This document shows positions 11,179-18,736 of a DNA stretch of 44,694 nucleotides, piece by piece (the first letter of the stretch is position 1; each line of letters opens with the position of its first letter). Source of the DNA: Zygnema cylindricum. Its lineage: Eukaryota; Streptophyta; Zygnematophyceae; Zygnematales; Zygnemataceae. The translations under genes were made by a program, and so were the position numbers. The stretch spans positions 1 to 44,694 of the forward strand of contig JBBHKE010000256.1 of assembly GCA_037447655.1 (NCBI GenBank), read 5' to 3'. The notes beneath the pieces are model-generated. The model worked only from the letters and a program-made list of their open reading frames with translations, did no database searches and was not told the DNA's origin.

Positions 11179-13009
11179 CATAACCTGCTTCAAGGGATTC
11201 AGAGACTTCTCCATGGAGAGTCCTGCGTGGAAGGAGGGTCCGGAGTCAAACTGGCATCCTCCTCTCTCAAAGGCGTGAGCCGCTCCGCCCGGAAGAGTGT
11301 GGCTCTCACACACCGCCACACTATATTTGGTCCCTACGAATCCACCCCATAAAACCTCTCCCTTAGCCCTAATATCTGGCCATTCGGGTTTCTTAAACAA
11401 TCAAGAGCGAGAGAGAAGAGAGAGAGAGAGGGCGAGAGAGAGAGGGAGAGATAGAGAGAGGGGAAGAGGAAGTGAGAGAGAGGGAGAGAGAGGGAGAGAA
11501 CGAATGCTCCAACAATTTGTAGGGCAAAAAGAACATAAAGAGAACATTGGGAATCCTAAGAGAACTTTGAAATAGTTTTAACGATGCTCATAATGTTTCA
11601 CTTTAGTTTTGTGATTCTATCATGACATGTCTTGTGGAAACACATAATTAAGGCACGATGTTGACAAAAAGTACAACGTAAGGGCCCAAATTAGATGTAC
11701 AAGCGAAATCGTCATCATAAAAATTAAAGTCGGAAATGTCAACTGGTGGATAGTTGAGTTAATACGGAACTAACAACATGGAACCAGTGGAATGTAATTT
11801 GATGTTCATCATGGAATTTAAAGTTTTTAATTACAATATTGGAAACTATTAAATATTATTGGAAATAATCAGGAATCATGTATCGGGAAAAATCGGAAAT
11901 ATTGTGTCGGGAATTAACAGAAATTATTGGGAATTATCGGAAATTGTCAAAAATTATAGACGTTTTACAAGTAAATTTACATTTTTTACAGTTTTGTAAC
12001 TAACAATTACATGTGATTATTGACAAAGTTGTACAATTACTTATTCAATTTGAGTAAAACTTGAGTAATGTCCGGCAATTTAATTGATTAATTACAAATA
12101 ATAAGAAAATACACAACAAACAACAAGAAAGAAATCAATTGGAAACTCTCGTGTTTGAAAATAAAAGATGAAATGGGATAAGCTATCAATGTCAAATTGC
12201 TATTTCGACAACAATCGACAAAAAATTTAACCCCAATGGTCACCTGATCCCTTCTATTTTCTTTTTCACCTAAGAACCTTCTTTCACTCGCTCACTATTT
12301 ATTTATTCAATTTTGGTTTTTATTTGTTTATTTATTTATTATTTTTTTGGGGGATTTCTTTACCTGAAACCTTCTTGCTTCCTAAATTATTATTCACAAC
12401 CTGCTTTCTGTTGTTTTCACCTGATACATTCTCGCTTTGTTTTTTCACCTGAGATCATGTTTCTGTACCAGTGCCTCGTTTAATTTTTACTTGTCACCTC
12501 CTCCTCCTCCCTATTTTTATTTTTTTTCACCTGGGCCACTCCCTCTGTGTTTTTTTCACCTGGGCCACCCTTCTGTTTTTTCACCCCCTTTCTGTTTTTT
12601 TCACCTGGGCATTCCCTCTGTTTTAGCACCTGAGTCACTCCCTCTGTTTTTTTCACCTGAGGCCGTATTTCGCCAGCAGCGCCGCACAGCAGAGTCCTCC
12701 CAGTCCCGCGCCCACCACCACCACGTCCACTTCCTGCACCTCTGACGGACTGACACGTGGCACCTTGACACGTGGCAGAGCCTCGGGAGACGACACCGCA
12801 TTGCTTTCGCCGTCCCCTTGCGTATCTGCCAGCTGGCACTGCCATCTGGAACCACTGGCGTGTTTCCGGACACGTGGACAGTGGACCCTGGATGGTGTAG
12901 CGACTAGAGAGGGATTGACACGTGGCAGGTACGGACGAGAAGGGCCGAGAGCCGGAGTACGGCCAGGAGAAAAAAACAGAAGAGGAGAGGAATGGAGGAA
13001 GGCAGCCAT
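4888..13009 (-). CDS. CRTISO-like plastid FAD-dependent oxidoreductase, 8 exons
   Basis: Joined exons, in transcript order: 12657-13009, 11185-11320, 10736-10870, 10205-10399, 9220-9293, 6837-7312, 5857-6092, 4888-5199 (1917 nt, about 638 aa). Every intron is GT-AG and every join keeps frame. Exon 1 gives a Ser/Arg/Pro-rich, transit-peptide-like N terminus and then the Rossmann FAD-binding motif VVVVGAGLGGLCCAALLA. Later landmarks are PGGAAHAFERGG, KAVVSNASIWDT, GTPLTHERYVRRHRGTYGP and CCGDSTMPGIGVPAVAASG near the C terminus. These match the plant family typified by Arabidopsis At1g57770, a relative of carotenoid isomerase CRTISO and phytoene desaturases. A plastid location and a redox or isomerase role on a polyene substrate are inferences; the reaction is not known to me. 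Odd points are a charged low-complexity insert in exon 6, repeat-filled introns and a copia fragment in intron 5. No inactivating mutation is visible. Confidence 0.9.
5200..5856. repeat. Intron 7: homopurine/homopyrimidine array with G-quadruplex potential
   Basis: On the plus strand about 5210-5600 is built from units like AAGGAGAGGTAAGAAGG and 5650-5845 from GGGAGGAGGGAGG-type runs. On the coding strand this is a very long pyrimidine tract leading to the exon 8 acceptor. The G-rich part (about 5755-5810) has many GGG runs. Confidence 0.8.
5857..6092 (-). CDS. Exon 7
   Basis: Acceptor TTTTCCAG|GTTTACC, donor GCGCAG|GTTAAG; two bases plus 78 codons. Contains CHHLIVNDWEMGIEAPLNVI, TLAPAGRHVVHCYSAGNEP and WEGKDRKSEEYKALKKER, all conserved segments of this family. 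Confidence 0.9.
6093..6836. repeat. Intron 6 with hexanucleotide repeat
   Basis: No coding seen. Around 6191-6225 there is a short (GATTTC)n-type array, within a wider T-rich region of GATTTTGATTTC-like words (6135-6260). The remainder is AT-rich intron. Confidence 0.7.
6837..7312 (-). CDS. Exon 6, with in-frame Gly/Glu/Arg-rich insert
   Basis: Acceptor TTCTTGCAG|TACTATT, donor GCGAAAG|GTAAAT. It codes TITAEMAFMFFERSRPQGTI, PMGGGGAIVDALVRGL, ARKAVVSNASIWDT and SFLHLHLCIDAKG. Between VKLRKK and IRARKA (plus-strand about 7006-7115) lie about 37 extra codons (ERGGEGERGGEGEGGEKG core) absent from homologues as I recall them. The insert is a multiple of three with no stop. Splicing it out as GTGAAA..TTAG would break frame, so it is kept as coding. 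Confidence 0.85.
7313..7487. repeat. Minisatellite repeating the intron 5 splice acceptor
   Basis: On the coding (minus) strand the true acceptor TTCTTGCAG|TACTATTACTG is preceded by a copy TTCTCGCAG|TACTATTACTGG about 58 bases upstream, and by more diverged copies (TTCTCGCACTATCATTACC and others). Each unit carries a pyrimidine tract of TTTCTTTC type. The array adjoins the copia fragment at about 7488. Confidence 0.75.
7488..8608 (+). pseudogene. Copia pol fragment (GAG-pre-integrase and integrase) in intron 5
   Basis: The translation starts at EDVYFTVEKGSQGMFG. It holds the GAG-pre-integrase zinc motif (WHKRLGHVN ... CSGCAQGKTHRL) and the integrase core with HTDI, RSDDGGEYTSNQF and NGVAERLNRTLNDSARSM, the D, D and E of the catalytic triad. 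It ends just after DPFKSSKSVRIRFESDNSDD and PNYLGFQEEDILA. One TGA (7803-7805) stands for the Trp after HTDI; otherwise the 263-codon frame from 7818 is open. There are no LTRs, gag or reverse transcriptase. Closest relative in the window is element A (20.2-21.3 kb). Antisense to the host gene, purine repeats on both sides; origin by truncation or repair capture is open. Confidence 0.88.
8609..9219. repeat. Rest of intron 5: purine-rich arrays
   Basis: 8609-8830 is GGAGGGAGG and GAAGAAGAAG-type purine repeat; 8830-9010 is unique AT-rich DNA; 9030-9210 is (GGGAGA)n and GA repeat running up to the exon 5 donor. Frames here code only Ser/Pro or Arg/Gly/Glu low complexity and are not genes. Confidence 0.7.
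9220..9293 (-). CDS. Exon 5, 74 bp micro-exon
   Basis: Acceptor TTCAACAG|GTTGTC, donor GACAG|GTGTAT. It codes VVKNTFLRRLIDLECFVLSG then MLAD plus two bases, matching the FIRNWIDLLAFLLAG segment of homologues. It alone bridges the phases of exons 4 and 6, which supports the call despite its small size. It lies about 1.9 kb upstream of exon 6, across the copia insertion. Confidence 0.82.
9860..10125. repeat. Intron 4 minisatellite, 19-bp unit
   Basis: At least nine consecutive units of TTCTCGACCGGGAAAAATA type from about 9973 to 10120, with more diverged ones before. Neighbouring units differ by 2-5 bases. It ends in a run of A at 10120-10136. On the minus strand the array stays open as FFPVEN-type repeats, a by-product. 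Confidence 0.85.
10205..10399 (-). CDS. Exon 4
   Basis: Acceptor TTGACAG|GTGGCG, donor GACGAG|GTAGGG; 65 codons, phase 0. Ala/Leu-rich helical segment (APLAAAAAALPASALRSD) ending in LLRPFSVVVDE, equivalent to the LLRPFSEIVD segment of plant homologues. Confidence 0.88.
10400..10735. other. Intron 3
   Basis: 336 bp between exons 4 and 3. It includes a short repeat of GGTTTTTGA or GGTTTGTAAGGG type (10430-10495). No gene or RNA seen. Confidence 0.7.
10736..10870 (-). CDS. Exon 3
   Basis: Acceptor TTATTCAG|GTTTTAG, donor GGGCAG|GTAATA; 45 codons, phase 0 at both ends. Contains YDTWIGYLPEGRF, matching the conserved YDSWMVYLPEG-type segment of plant homologues. Confidence 0.88.
10871..11184. repeat. 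Intron 2 with (GA)n next to the exon 2 donor
   Basis: A run of GA dinucleotides covers 11139-11177, just 8 bases from the exon 2 donor, so the transcript reads GTTATGAC then (CT)n. The rest is purine-rich (11010-11130) and unique sequence. Confidence 0.75.
11185..11320 (-). CDS. Exon 2: FAD-binding region continued
   Basis: Acceptor ATATAG|TGTGGCG, donor AAGCAG|GTTATG. It codes VAVCESHTLPGGAAHAFERG, then FDSGPSFHAG, the usual second motif after the Rossmann fold in the CRTISO and phytoene desaturase family. Its first base completes the Ser codon begun in exon 1. Confidence 0.9.
11321..12530. other. Intron 1, main part
   Basis: GA-rich array at 11403-11500, then AT-rich sequence with a loose GGAAATTATTGGGAATTATC-like repeat (11835-11955). 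Isolated CACCTGA motifs (donor-like on the minus strand) occur from 12240 on, before the denser array that follows. No coding seen. Confidence 0.6.
12531..12662 (-). repeat. Minisatellite repeating the exon 1 splice donor
   Basis: On the coding strand CAG|GTGAAAAAAACAGAGGG-type units recur. Donor-like boundaries lie at 12657 (the one that keeps frame), 12630, 12605, 12560 and 12531, spaced 27, 25, 45 and 29 bases. Unit body: CCCAGGTGAAAAAAACA with a following GAGGGAGTGGC. Confidence 0.8.
12657..13009 (-). CDS. Exon 1: transit peptide and FAD-binding fold
   Basis: Start ATG at 13009-13007, followed by GCT, as is common for transit peptides (MAAFLHSSPLLFFSPG). The frame stays open upstream to 13081, but that extension has no ATG. 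The exon ends in KYGL plus two bases at donor CAG|GTGAAA. The dinucleotide-binding GxGxxG lies at about residues 101-106. Four in-frame CACGTG sites in this exon encode repeated PRV triplets. Confidence 0.88.
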
Positions 13010-13077
13010 GAGAGAGGAAGCGAAAAAAGAAAAATGGCGCGACGTTTCAAAAACGGAGAATAGAATACGAACACGTG
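12754..13077. promoter_or_regulatory. Cluster of five G-box / ABRE-like CACGTG sites at the gene's 5' end
   Basis: CACGTG occurs at 12754, 12769, 12871, 12919 and 13072, mostly as GACACGTGGC, with a TACGTGGC at about 13110. Plant bZIP and bHLH factors bind such G-boxes in light and abscisic-acid responses. Four copies lie in exon 1 coding and one lies upstream of the ATG. Regulatory function is inferred only from the motif. Confidence 0.45.
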
Positions 13078-13109
13078 GCAATTTGGAAGTTAGAGTGGAA
13101 AGGACGAGC

Positions 13110-13258
13110 TACGTGGCAGGTCGTGGTTCGTTTCCGACCAGCTTTCGAAGTTACTGTAGTCTTCACTCTTCACAATGTTCCGAGTTTAGTGTGGATTAAT
13201 GATACTCGCATAGTACTACATATGTATTTTTTAATGCGCATGCAGTCGTATTAAAGGT
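13110..13258. other. Presumed promoter-proximal spacer of the CRTISO-like gene
   Basis: This is the DNA upstream of the minus-strand start codon. No clear TATA box was seen; a transposon-like end begins at 13259. Confidence 0.35.
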
Positions 13259-13738
13259 ATAGTTGTTCAAATCGCGCGATTTTTTCATTTTTTCCGATTA
13301 AAACGTATAGTTCGTGACTTTTTAATAAATCGTAAAAAAACGCGATGTACTTTCTGTCCGGTAAACTGAACGGCTAATTCACGGAAACTGTACGGTATTT
13401 TACGATAGCTGTACGGTTTTGTACGGTGTATGTACGGAGTTTGACGAAAAGATACGTTGCACTTCGTAGTGCTTTCTGTCCGGTAAACTGAACAGCAATT
13501 TTGCGGGAATGTACGGATTTGCACCAGAAATGTACGGAATATTACGAAAAGATACGGAAAATGTACTGGAATGGTACAAACTGCGGTATATGTGAAATTT
13601 ATTTTTGTTTACATGTACGGAATAGTACGAACGAAAATTCATTAACGATTTTTACGATTTTTTCAAAAGGTTCAATGCGTTTGCTACGTATAATTCGTCG
13701 CAATTAAATCGTTCGCACTAAACGCCGTGAACAACTAT
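13259..13738. mobile_element. Inverted-repeat-bounded element, about 480 bp
   Basis: Starts ATAGTTGTTCA (13259-13269) and ends TGAACAACTAT (13728-13738). A further ATAGTTGTTCA at 13763-13773 faces the same way as the first. The interior is rich in GTACGGA and TTACGAAAAGATACGG words. A second internal inverted pair links ATTAACGATTTTTACGATTTT (13640-13662) to AAAATCGTGAAAAATCGTTAAT near 13835-13856. No target duplication could be settled and no transposase frame is present. Confidence 0.5.
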
Positions 13739-14045
13739 GATTAAAAGTGAAAAGTGAAAACCATAGTTGTTCAGAACGCATTTTACGCACGCGATTCCAA
13801 CGAGCGAATAATACGAGCGGAGGTCGATTTAAAAAAATCGTGAAAAATCGTTAATGAATTTGTGTCCGTACAATACCGTACATGTAATAAAAATGAATTG
13901 AACATGTACCGCAATTTATAAATTTTCTGTTAAATGAGCGGTATAAAACTTTGATTGTTTAATAGTTATCACACCCCGATCGGAACATCTACATCAACTG
14001 ATTACGGATGACACTCTCATAGGGTGTTGCGAGGATCTGTGGGAC

Positions 14046-14105
14046 CAGGTTCAAATTCTGGAAAACGCTCCATCACAGGTTCAAATTCTGGAAAACGCTC
14101 CATTT
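14046..14105. repeat. Tandem repeat, 30-bp unit, 2 copies
   Basis: CAGGTTCAAATTCTGGAAAA and the following CGCTCCAT occur twice in a row. GGTTCAAATTC resembles a Pol III B box, but no A box or tRNA fold was found beside it. Confidence 0.85.
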
Positions 14106-14499
14106 TATCAGAATGAAATTGTTTGTCTGTCTCATACTACTTATCTGACAGGCAACCATGGCCTTCTCTCTCTACCTCTCCGAGAGCATGCGACTAAAAA
14201 ACAAAAGATAAAAGCCGCATGACTAGCTGTTCCTGATAACGAAAAAGTAACTGAAACCAAAAAGGAACCAGAAACACCAGTAACACCAGCGACTACAAAA
14301 AAACAAAATACAAGCCATATGCGGATGACATTTTCCATCATTCAAGATTGCACGACGTAACATGTTAATAATATAAAAAAAATTAATCACATCAACTCTG
14401 TCGTCTTCCTCCTCTTCGCTACGCGACATTTTATACATCGCGCCATTATGTACCTGCGGATCGGGCCTACGCCGCTGCCAACCGCAATCGTAAGTAGCC
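14106..14499. other. Gene-free spacer
   Basis: Short frames on the minus strand (14141-14438) have no recognised family. It may be 5' untranslated DNA of the LINE-type element that follows, which cannot be shown. Confidence 0.35.
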
Positions 14500-14834
14500 T
14501 CTTACCCCCCTCCCATGAATCGCCAGACTCCCCACCCCCCCTTATAGCGAGTTCCAAACATCATCCACACACACGCACACACACAATCACTCGGTATAAA
14601 AAAAAAACAAAAAAAATCAATTTGACGTTTCTTCCCCCGCCCCTCCCCCCCTTATACCCCTTATACACCCAAGAAGCGATACTTGAACCCTCTTCCTCCC
14701 CCTCTTCCCCCTTCCCCTCTCTCTCCCCCTCTCTCCCCCCCTCCCCCTCTCTTTTTCGACAAGAAACAAAAAACAAAAAAAAATAAAAAAATCACATATT
14801 CTGACATCTCTTTCCTTTCATCCCCCCTCCTTTA

Positions 14835-14865
<31 letters not shown>

Positions 14866-15000
14866 ACCCCCTCATTTTTTCGATTTCCTCCGACATTTCC
14901 CCTCTTCTTGGCATGTCAACCCTCTCTCCCCCCTCCCCCCCAATTTTCCTTTTGCATCAACTTCTTTACCCTCTACCCTTCTTTCCCATTGGCCTTTTAC
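14500..15000. repeat. Pyrimidine-rich tract with a 29-base poly-C run
   Basis: Nearly pure C/T in long stretches. At 14835-14863 there are 29 consecutive C. Proline/serine-rich frames here reflect composition. Its complement has strong G-quadruplex potential. Confidence 0.85.
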
Positions 15001-15237
15001 CCCCCCCATATCCCATACCCCCATACCATTATTTCAAACATCATCCCTTTCCCACACACCCCTTTTTTTGGTCCCTCCTTCCATATCCCCCTTTTTCTCT
15101 CCGTTGCATCCTTTCTCCCACCGTACCCATGGTTCCGTCCCCCATTTCCACCATTTATTTACCATGGTTTCCTTTCCTCCTTTATAATTCCCCCTTCCTC
15201 TCCCTCTATAACGTCCCATGCTTCTCCCTCTCATTTA

Positions 15238-16146
15238 ATGACCATGTCCGGCCGTGCATCCTCGCCTCTTCTCCCTCGTTCACCTCGTCCACCTAAACCT
15301 CACACACAAGCCTCAACACGGATAGAATGTAGCGGGTGTCATAACCATTTCGCGTTCGGTGCCCGTATTGCCAGACGTACAAAGAGTTGTCAACAATTTT
15401 TGGCCTTGTGTGACCCTTCCTCTAGTACCTTTTCTTCCACAACACTCCCGTCTAGACCTACGAGTGAAGATTGGGCATTTGTACGCGATTTAGACGTGCT
15501 CGGAGCTTATGATTTGGGCCCTTCTCGCCCGCAATTATACACGCGGATTCCAATGGTTGTGCTGATTATTGTACAAGACGCCCTCCACGCTATTTTGTCC
15601 CGTATTTATTCAAATCCCGCGGATGTTCTACCTTTGCACATCCTTTTCATGTTCTCACTTTGGAATCTAGTCTTACCTGGTCGTGGCGAGGGTAGCCGGG
15701 CTCGAGAAACTATGGCTTGATGTCGACAATTCCTTCGAGGCGATTGGCGAGCCTTTCATGCCGAGCACAAGATCGAGTTACGAATGCTTCTTTCACACCA
15801 GGTCGTACATCTCGGACTTCAGATATGCCATCCTCTTATCGTCGTGCGGTACATCTGGCCCGAGTGGGTAAGCTCTCTCAAGCGGTTTGTGCCCTCAGCC
15901 ACTTAATCTTGCTCTTTCGTCTGCTGCGACTGTTGAGATTCTTTGAGCTCTTCATCAACCAGCTCCTATCCCTCAGTCCCCCATATTCACACCTTCTAGC
16001 CGACAGAGTGTTTTCTCTTAGATGGAGACTCTTTAATTAAATCCCTTACGACTTCTCCACATCTTTCAAGAGGTCTTTCGGGCAATGTTTACGAGTTATT
16101 TCGCGACGTTTTGCCTCTAGAATCTGGAGCTCCTTATTCCGCGACG
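15238..16146 (+). pseudogene. LINE-type retroelement, 5' ORF fragment, frameshifted
   Basis: From the ATG at 15238 the frame reads MTMSGRASSPLLPRSP, then a possible zinc-binding segment (ECSGCHNHFAFGARIARRTK then SC), and later DALHAILSRIYSNPADVLPL. A stop at 15718 interrupts it, after which CRQFLRGDWRAFHAEHKIEL continues in the same frame, while another frame carries SYRRAVHLARVGKLSQAVCA. Such segments precede the reverse transcriptase domain in a class of LINE-type proteins of algae and plants, by my recollection. The fragment stops abruptly where a copia LTR begins at 16147. At least one stop and one frameshift make it inactive. It belongs to the same broad class as the minus-strand element at 41.6-44.6 kb. 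Confidence 0.6.
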
Positions 16147-17302
16147 TGTTGATATTTCAATATTTTCTAGGTCTGTATAAGGATAAAGAAGAGCAAAGGC
16201 AGTGTGCCTCTAACTCCCCTCTCCATGCACCACACTTGTTGTAGTCACTAAAAGATGGATAAGGATTCAGAGCCATGGCTGCCTAAGCTCACTAGAGAAG
16301 ACAGGGGGTGAATTAGGTGGATTTACCAAAAGGTACTTGACGGACCCAGGAATTGATCTTGGTACCTACCGTCCGTCAAGTCACCTGTAGCCGGTAGCTT
16401 TATCTGTTTAGTCTAGGACTAGTGTTATGGTATACTGAATTTGATACGTATTTAAACATATACACGTAGGTTTTTCCATTTAACTAGATTACGGTTTATA
16501 GGGTATAGAAACAGTTGTACTATTAGTACTGGGCGAAACAAATAGTATCTGGCGAAACAAATAGTACGGACATTTGTTTCGACGGTCCGTATTAAATACC
16601 GATATAAACCGGACGGCCGTGGTTAACGCCGACTTCGCGAAAAGAACAATTTGGCGGTTTACGGACTCCGCCACTCTGGATGACACGTGGCACCATCATA
16701 CGGGTTTACGGAATCTCCGAAACCGAAGACAAAAAAATATAGATGTGACAAATGTCACATTATGGCGACGTCGTACACTGTCCGTACAAAAAGTACTCCG
16801 GCATCTGTACTTTATTGTACCGTACAGTCTTGTGATTGGTCAATACCTCATTACTAGGGGGTTAAGAGAGGGGTTTAAGACTTAGAATATTTTGGGTAGG
16901 TAGTCGCCTCTCCTAGAAAGCATCTTTTATAAAAGGTAAATTTTGGCCAGCCATAAAAATCAATTTACTCGACAAATTTCAGTGATTCTTTTTGTTGCTG
17001 ACTCAGGGGAGTCCACGCTACACAAGGGTGTAATTGGTCAGTGTTATTGCCTGCCAGTGTGGCTGCATTTCTAAGGGAAAGTCAAAGTGGGTGAATGTGT
17101 CCAAATCTCATATTCTAACTTTGCATTCTGTGGTGGAATTGAGCACACAAAAAGTCATGTTTCACAAGGGTGAAGTTGTAATGGGGTTCTGATTGTCAAA
17201 GGGTCACTCATTCGGGTTTTTATAAACTTGGAGTCGGCACGATCTAGATTAGTTTCTTTTGATCTGCGAATTCTGTGTGGCAATGGAGCCTATAGAATTT
17301 CA
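16147..17302 (+). mobile_element. Copia family C, 5' LTR (1156 bp)
   Basis: Starts TGTTGATATTTCAATATTTT and ends ATAGAATTTCA directly before a primer-binding site. It shares with the other LTRs the blocks CTTGTTGTAGTCACT, GACACGTGGC (CACGTG at 16684), an antisense tRNA-like module (16339-16415) and a gag ATG at 17283 inside the LTR. Only the first few codons of its gag remain before another LTR in opposite orientation begins at 17322. Confidence 0.8.
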
Positions 17303-17318
17303 GGTTATGGGCCCACCA
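17303..17318 (+). promoter_or_regulatory. Primer-binding site, half initiator tRNA-Met type (family C)
   Basis: GGTTATGGGCCCACCA follows the LTR end directly and is a perfect 16-base complement of the anticodon arm of plant initiator tRNA-Met (TGGTGGGCCCATAACC) as I know it. The sequence also encodes QVMGPP in gag. Confidence 0.8.
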
Positions 17319-17321
17319 TCT

Positions 17322-17668
17322 TGCAATTCTGTGTCCTCCATTGGACCACAGAATACAGGAAGCCTCAAGATATTATTTAACTAACCCACTTCAAGCCACA
17401 ACCACTTCTGTCCAGGAAAGCAAAATGAGAAGTTGACTGCACCCTTATGCAGCCTAGACTCCCCTGAGTCCGTAGCAAAAAGAATCACTGAAAACAGCCA
17501 ACCAGCCGATAAGTTCTGAGCCGGCAAAAATGCTAATTTATACAAAGCTCTCTTAGAGAGAGGTGTCTACCTACCAAAATTTCCTTAGTCCTAAAACTCT
17601 CTCACAACCCCTATCTACTGAAGTACGAACCAATCACATAAATGTAAAGTATAGGAAAGGTACTACAG
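17322..17668 (-). mobile_element. Copia family B LTR #1, left part
   Basis: Plus-strand start TGCAATTCTGTGTCCTCC is the U5 end of a minus-oriented LTR. It is interrupted after TACAG (17664-17668) by element A and resumes at 24141. Left and right parts, less the 5-bp duplication, total 1002 bp, the same as the intact B LTR at 25183-26184. By eye the two are about 90% identical. Confidence 0.88.
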
Positions 17669-18736
17669 TGTTGAAATTAACAGTCTTTTTTAAGTATTTT
17701 CTAGATCTGAATAGAAATTTAGAAAGAAGCCGAGGCAATCCACCTCTAACTTCTCTCTCCAACTCTCAAACTTGTTGCAGTCACTGAGAAATTGGAGAGG
17801 AAGCTAGAGCCATGGCTACCTAGGCTATCCAGAGGTTTACGGGATATAAATATTAGTTTATTTATAATTTAGAATATATTTACTAAAATATATGTGCCGC
17901 CTCCAAGAATTGATCTTGGAACCTGCCGGCCGGTAATCAGCCGGTAGCCGATAGCTTTAACCGCTAAGTCTAGAGATAGTGTTACGTACCATATAGATTG
18001 ATAATTAATTAAACATTGATACGTAGAATAGTTCATTTAACTGAAATAGTTTTACGGAAGACATAGATCCAGTAACGTAAAAGTACGGATTACGATACGT
18101 ATAAGAAACGGATACCGCGCATTTATTTCTTTACCGAAACAAATACCGCACATGTATTTATTACGGCTACGATTAAATGTAAATTAAATCGGACGACCAA
18201 AATTAAACGCCGAGATCCCAGAAGAGAATTTCGGCGGTTTTTGATCATCGCCACATCGGATGACACGTGGCGGAATGACATTGGATGGCGGCATCTCCGA
18301 GGATTAAGGGAGCGAATACGGAGATACCACGTGTCGACATTTAGTCCATGTCGTACAGTGTCTGTACATAAAGTACACAGGCAGCTCTACTTTTGTGTAC
18401 GGTGGAGTAATCTGATTGGCTCCGTACATCAGTACATAGAGTCAGTGAGAGAGATAGGACTTAGAAAAATAAGGAGATAGGACCCTCTCTCCTAGAGAGC
18501 TTCTGTACTAAAGGTCAACTTTGACCCTCCATAACTTACTGCTCAAGGGAGCAAATTCACAGATTCTTTTTGCTATCGACTCAAGGGAGTCTTGCCTTCA
18601 GAAGGGTAAAGTTGGTCAGAGTTTTTGTCCGCCAGAGGGGCAGTTGTTCTTTCTTAAACACAAAGGGGTCAAGGTTATCCTAGAGGCTTCTCAAAAGTAA
18701 TCCACTCTGAGGAATTATGGAGGTCTCAGAGTTTCA
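17669..18736 (+). repeat. Element A 5' LTR
   Basis: TGTTGAAATTAAC to CAGAGTTTCA. It holds two CACGTG boxes (18264 and 18328), an antisense tRNA-like module (17896-17972) and the gag ATG at 18717, 20 bases before the LTR end. Confidence 0.9.

Noticed and set aside
14448-15237. Long proline-rich plus-strand frame before the LINE segment
   Set aside because: Pure C/T composition leaves frames open by chance; no motif before 15238.
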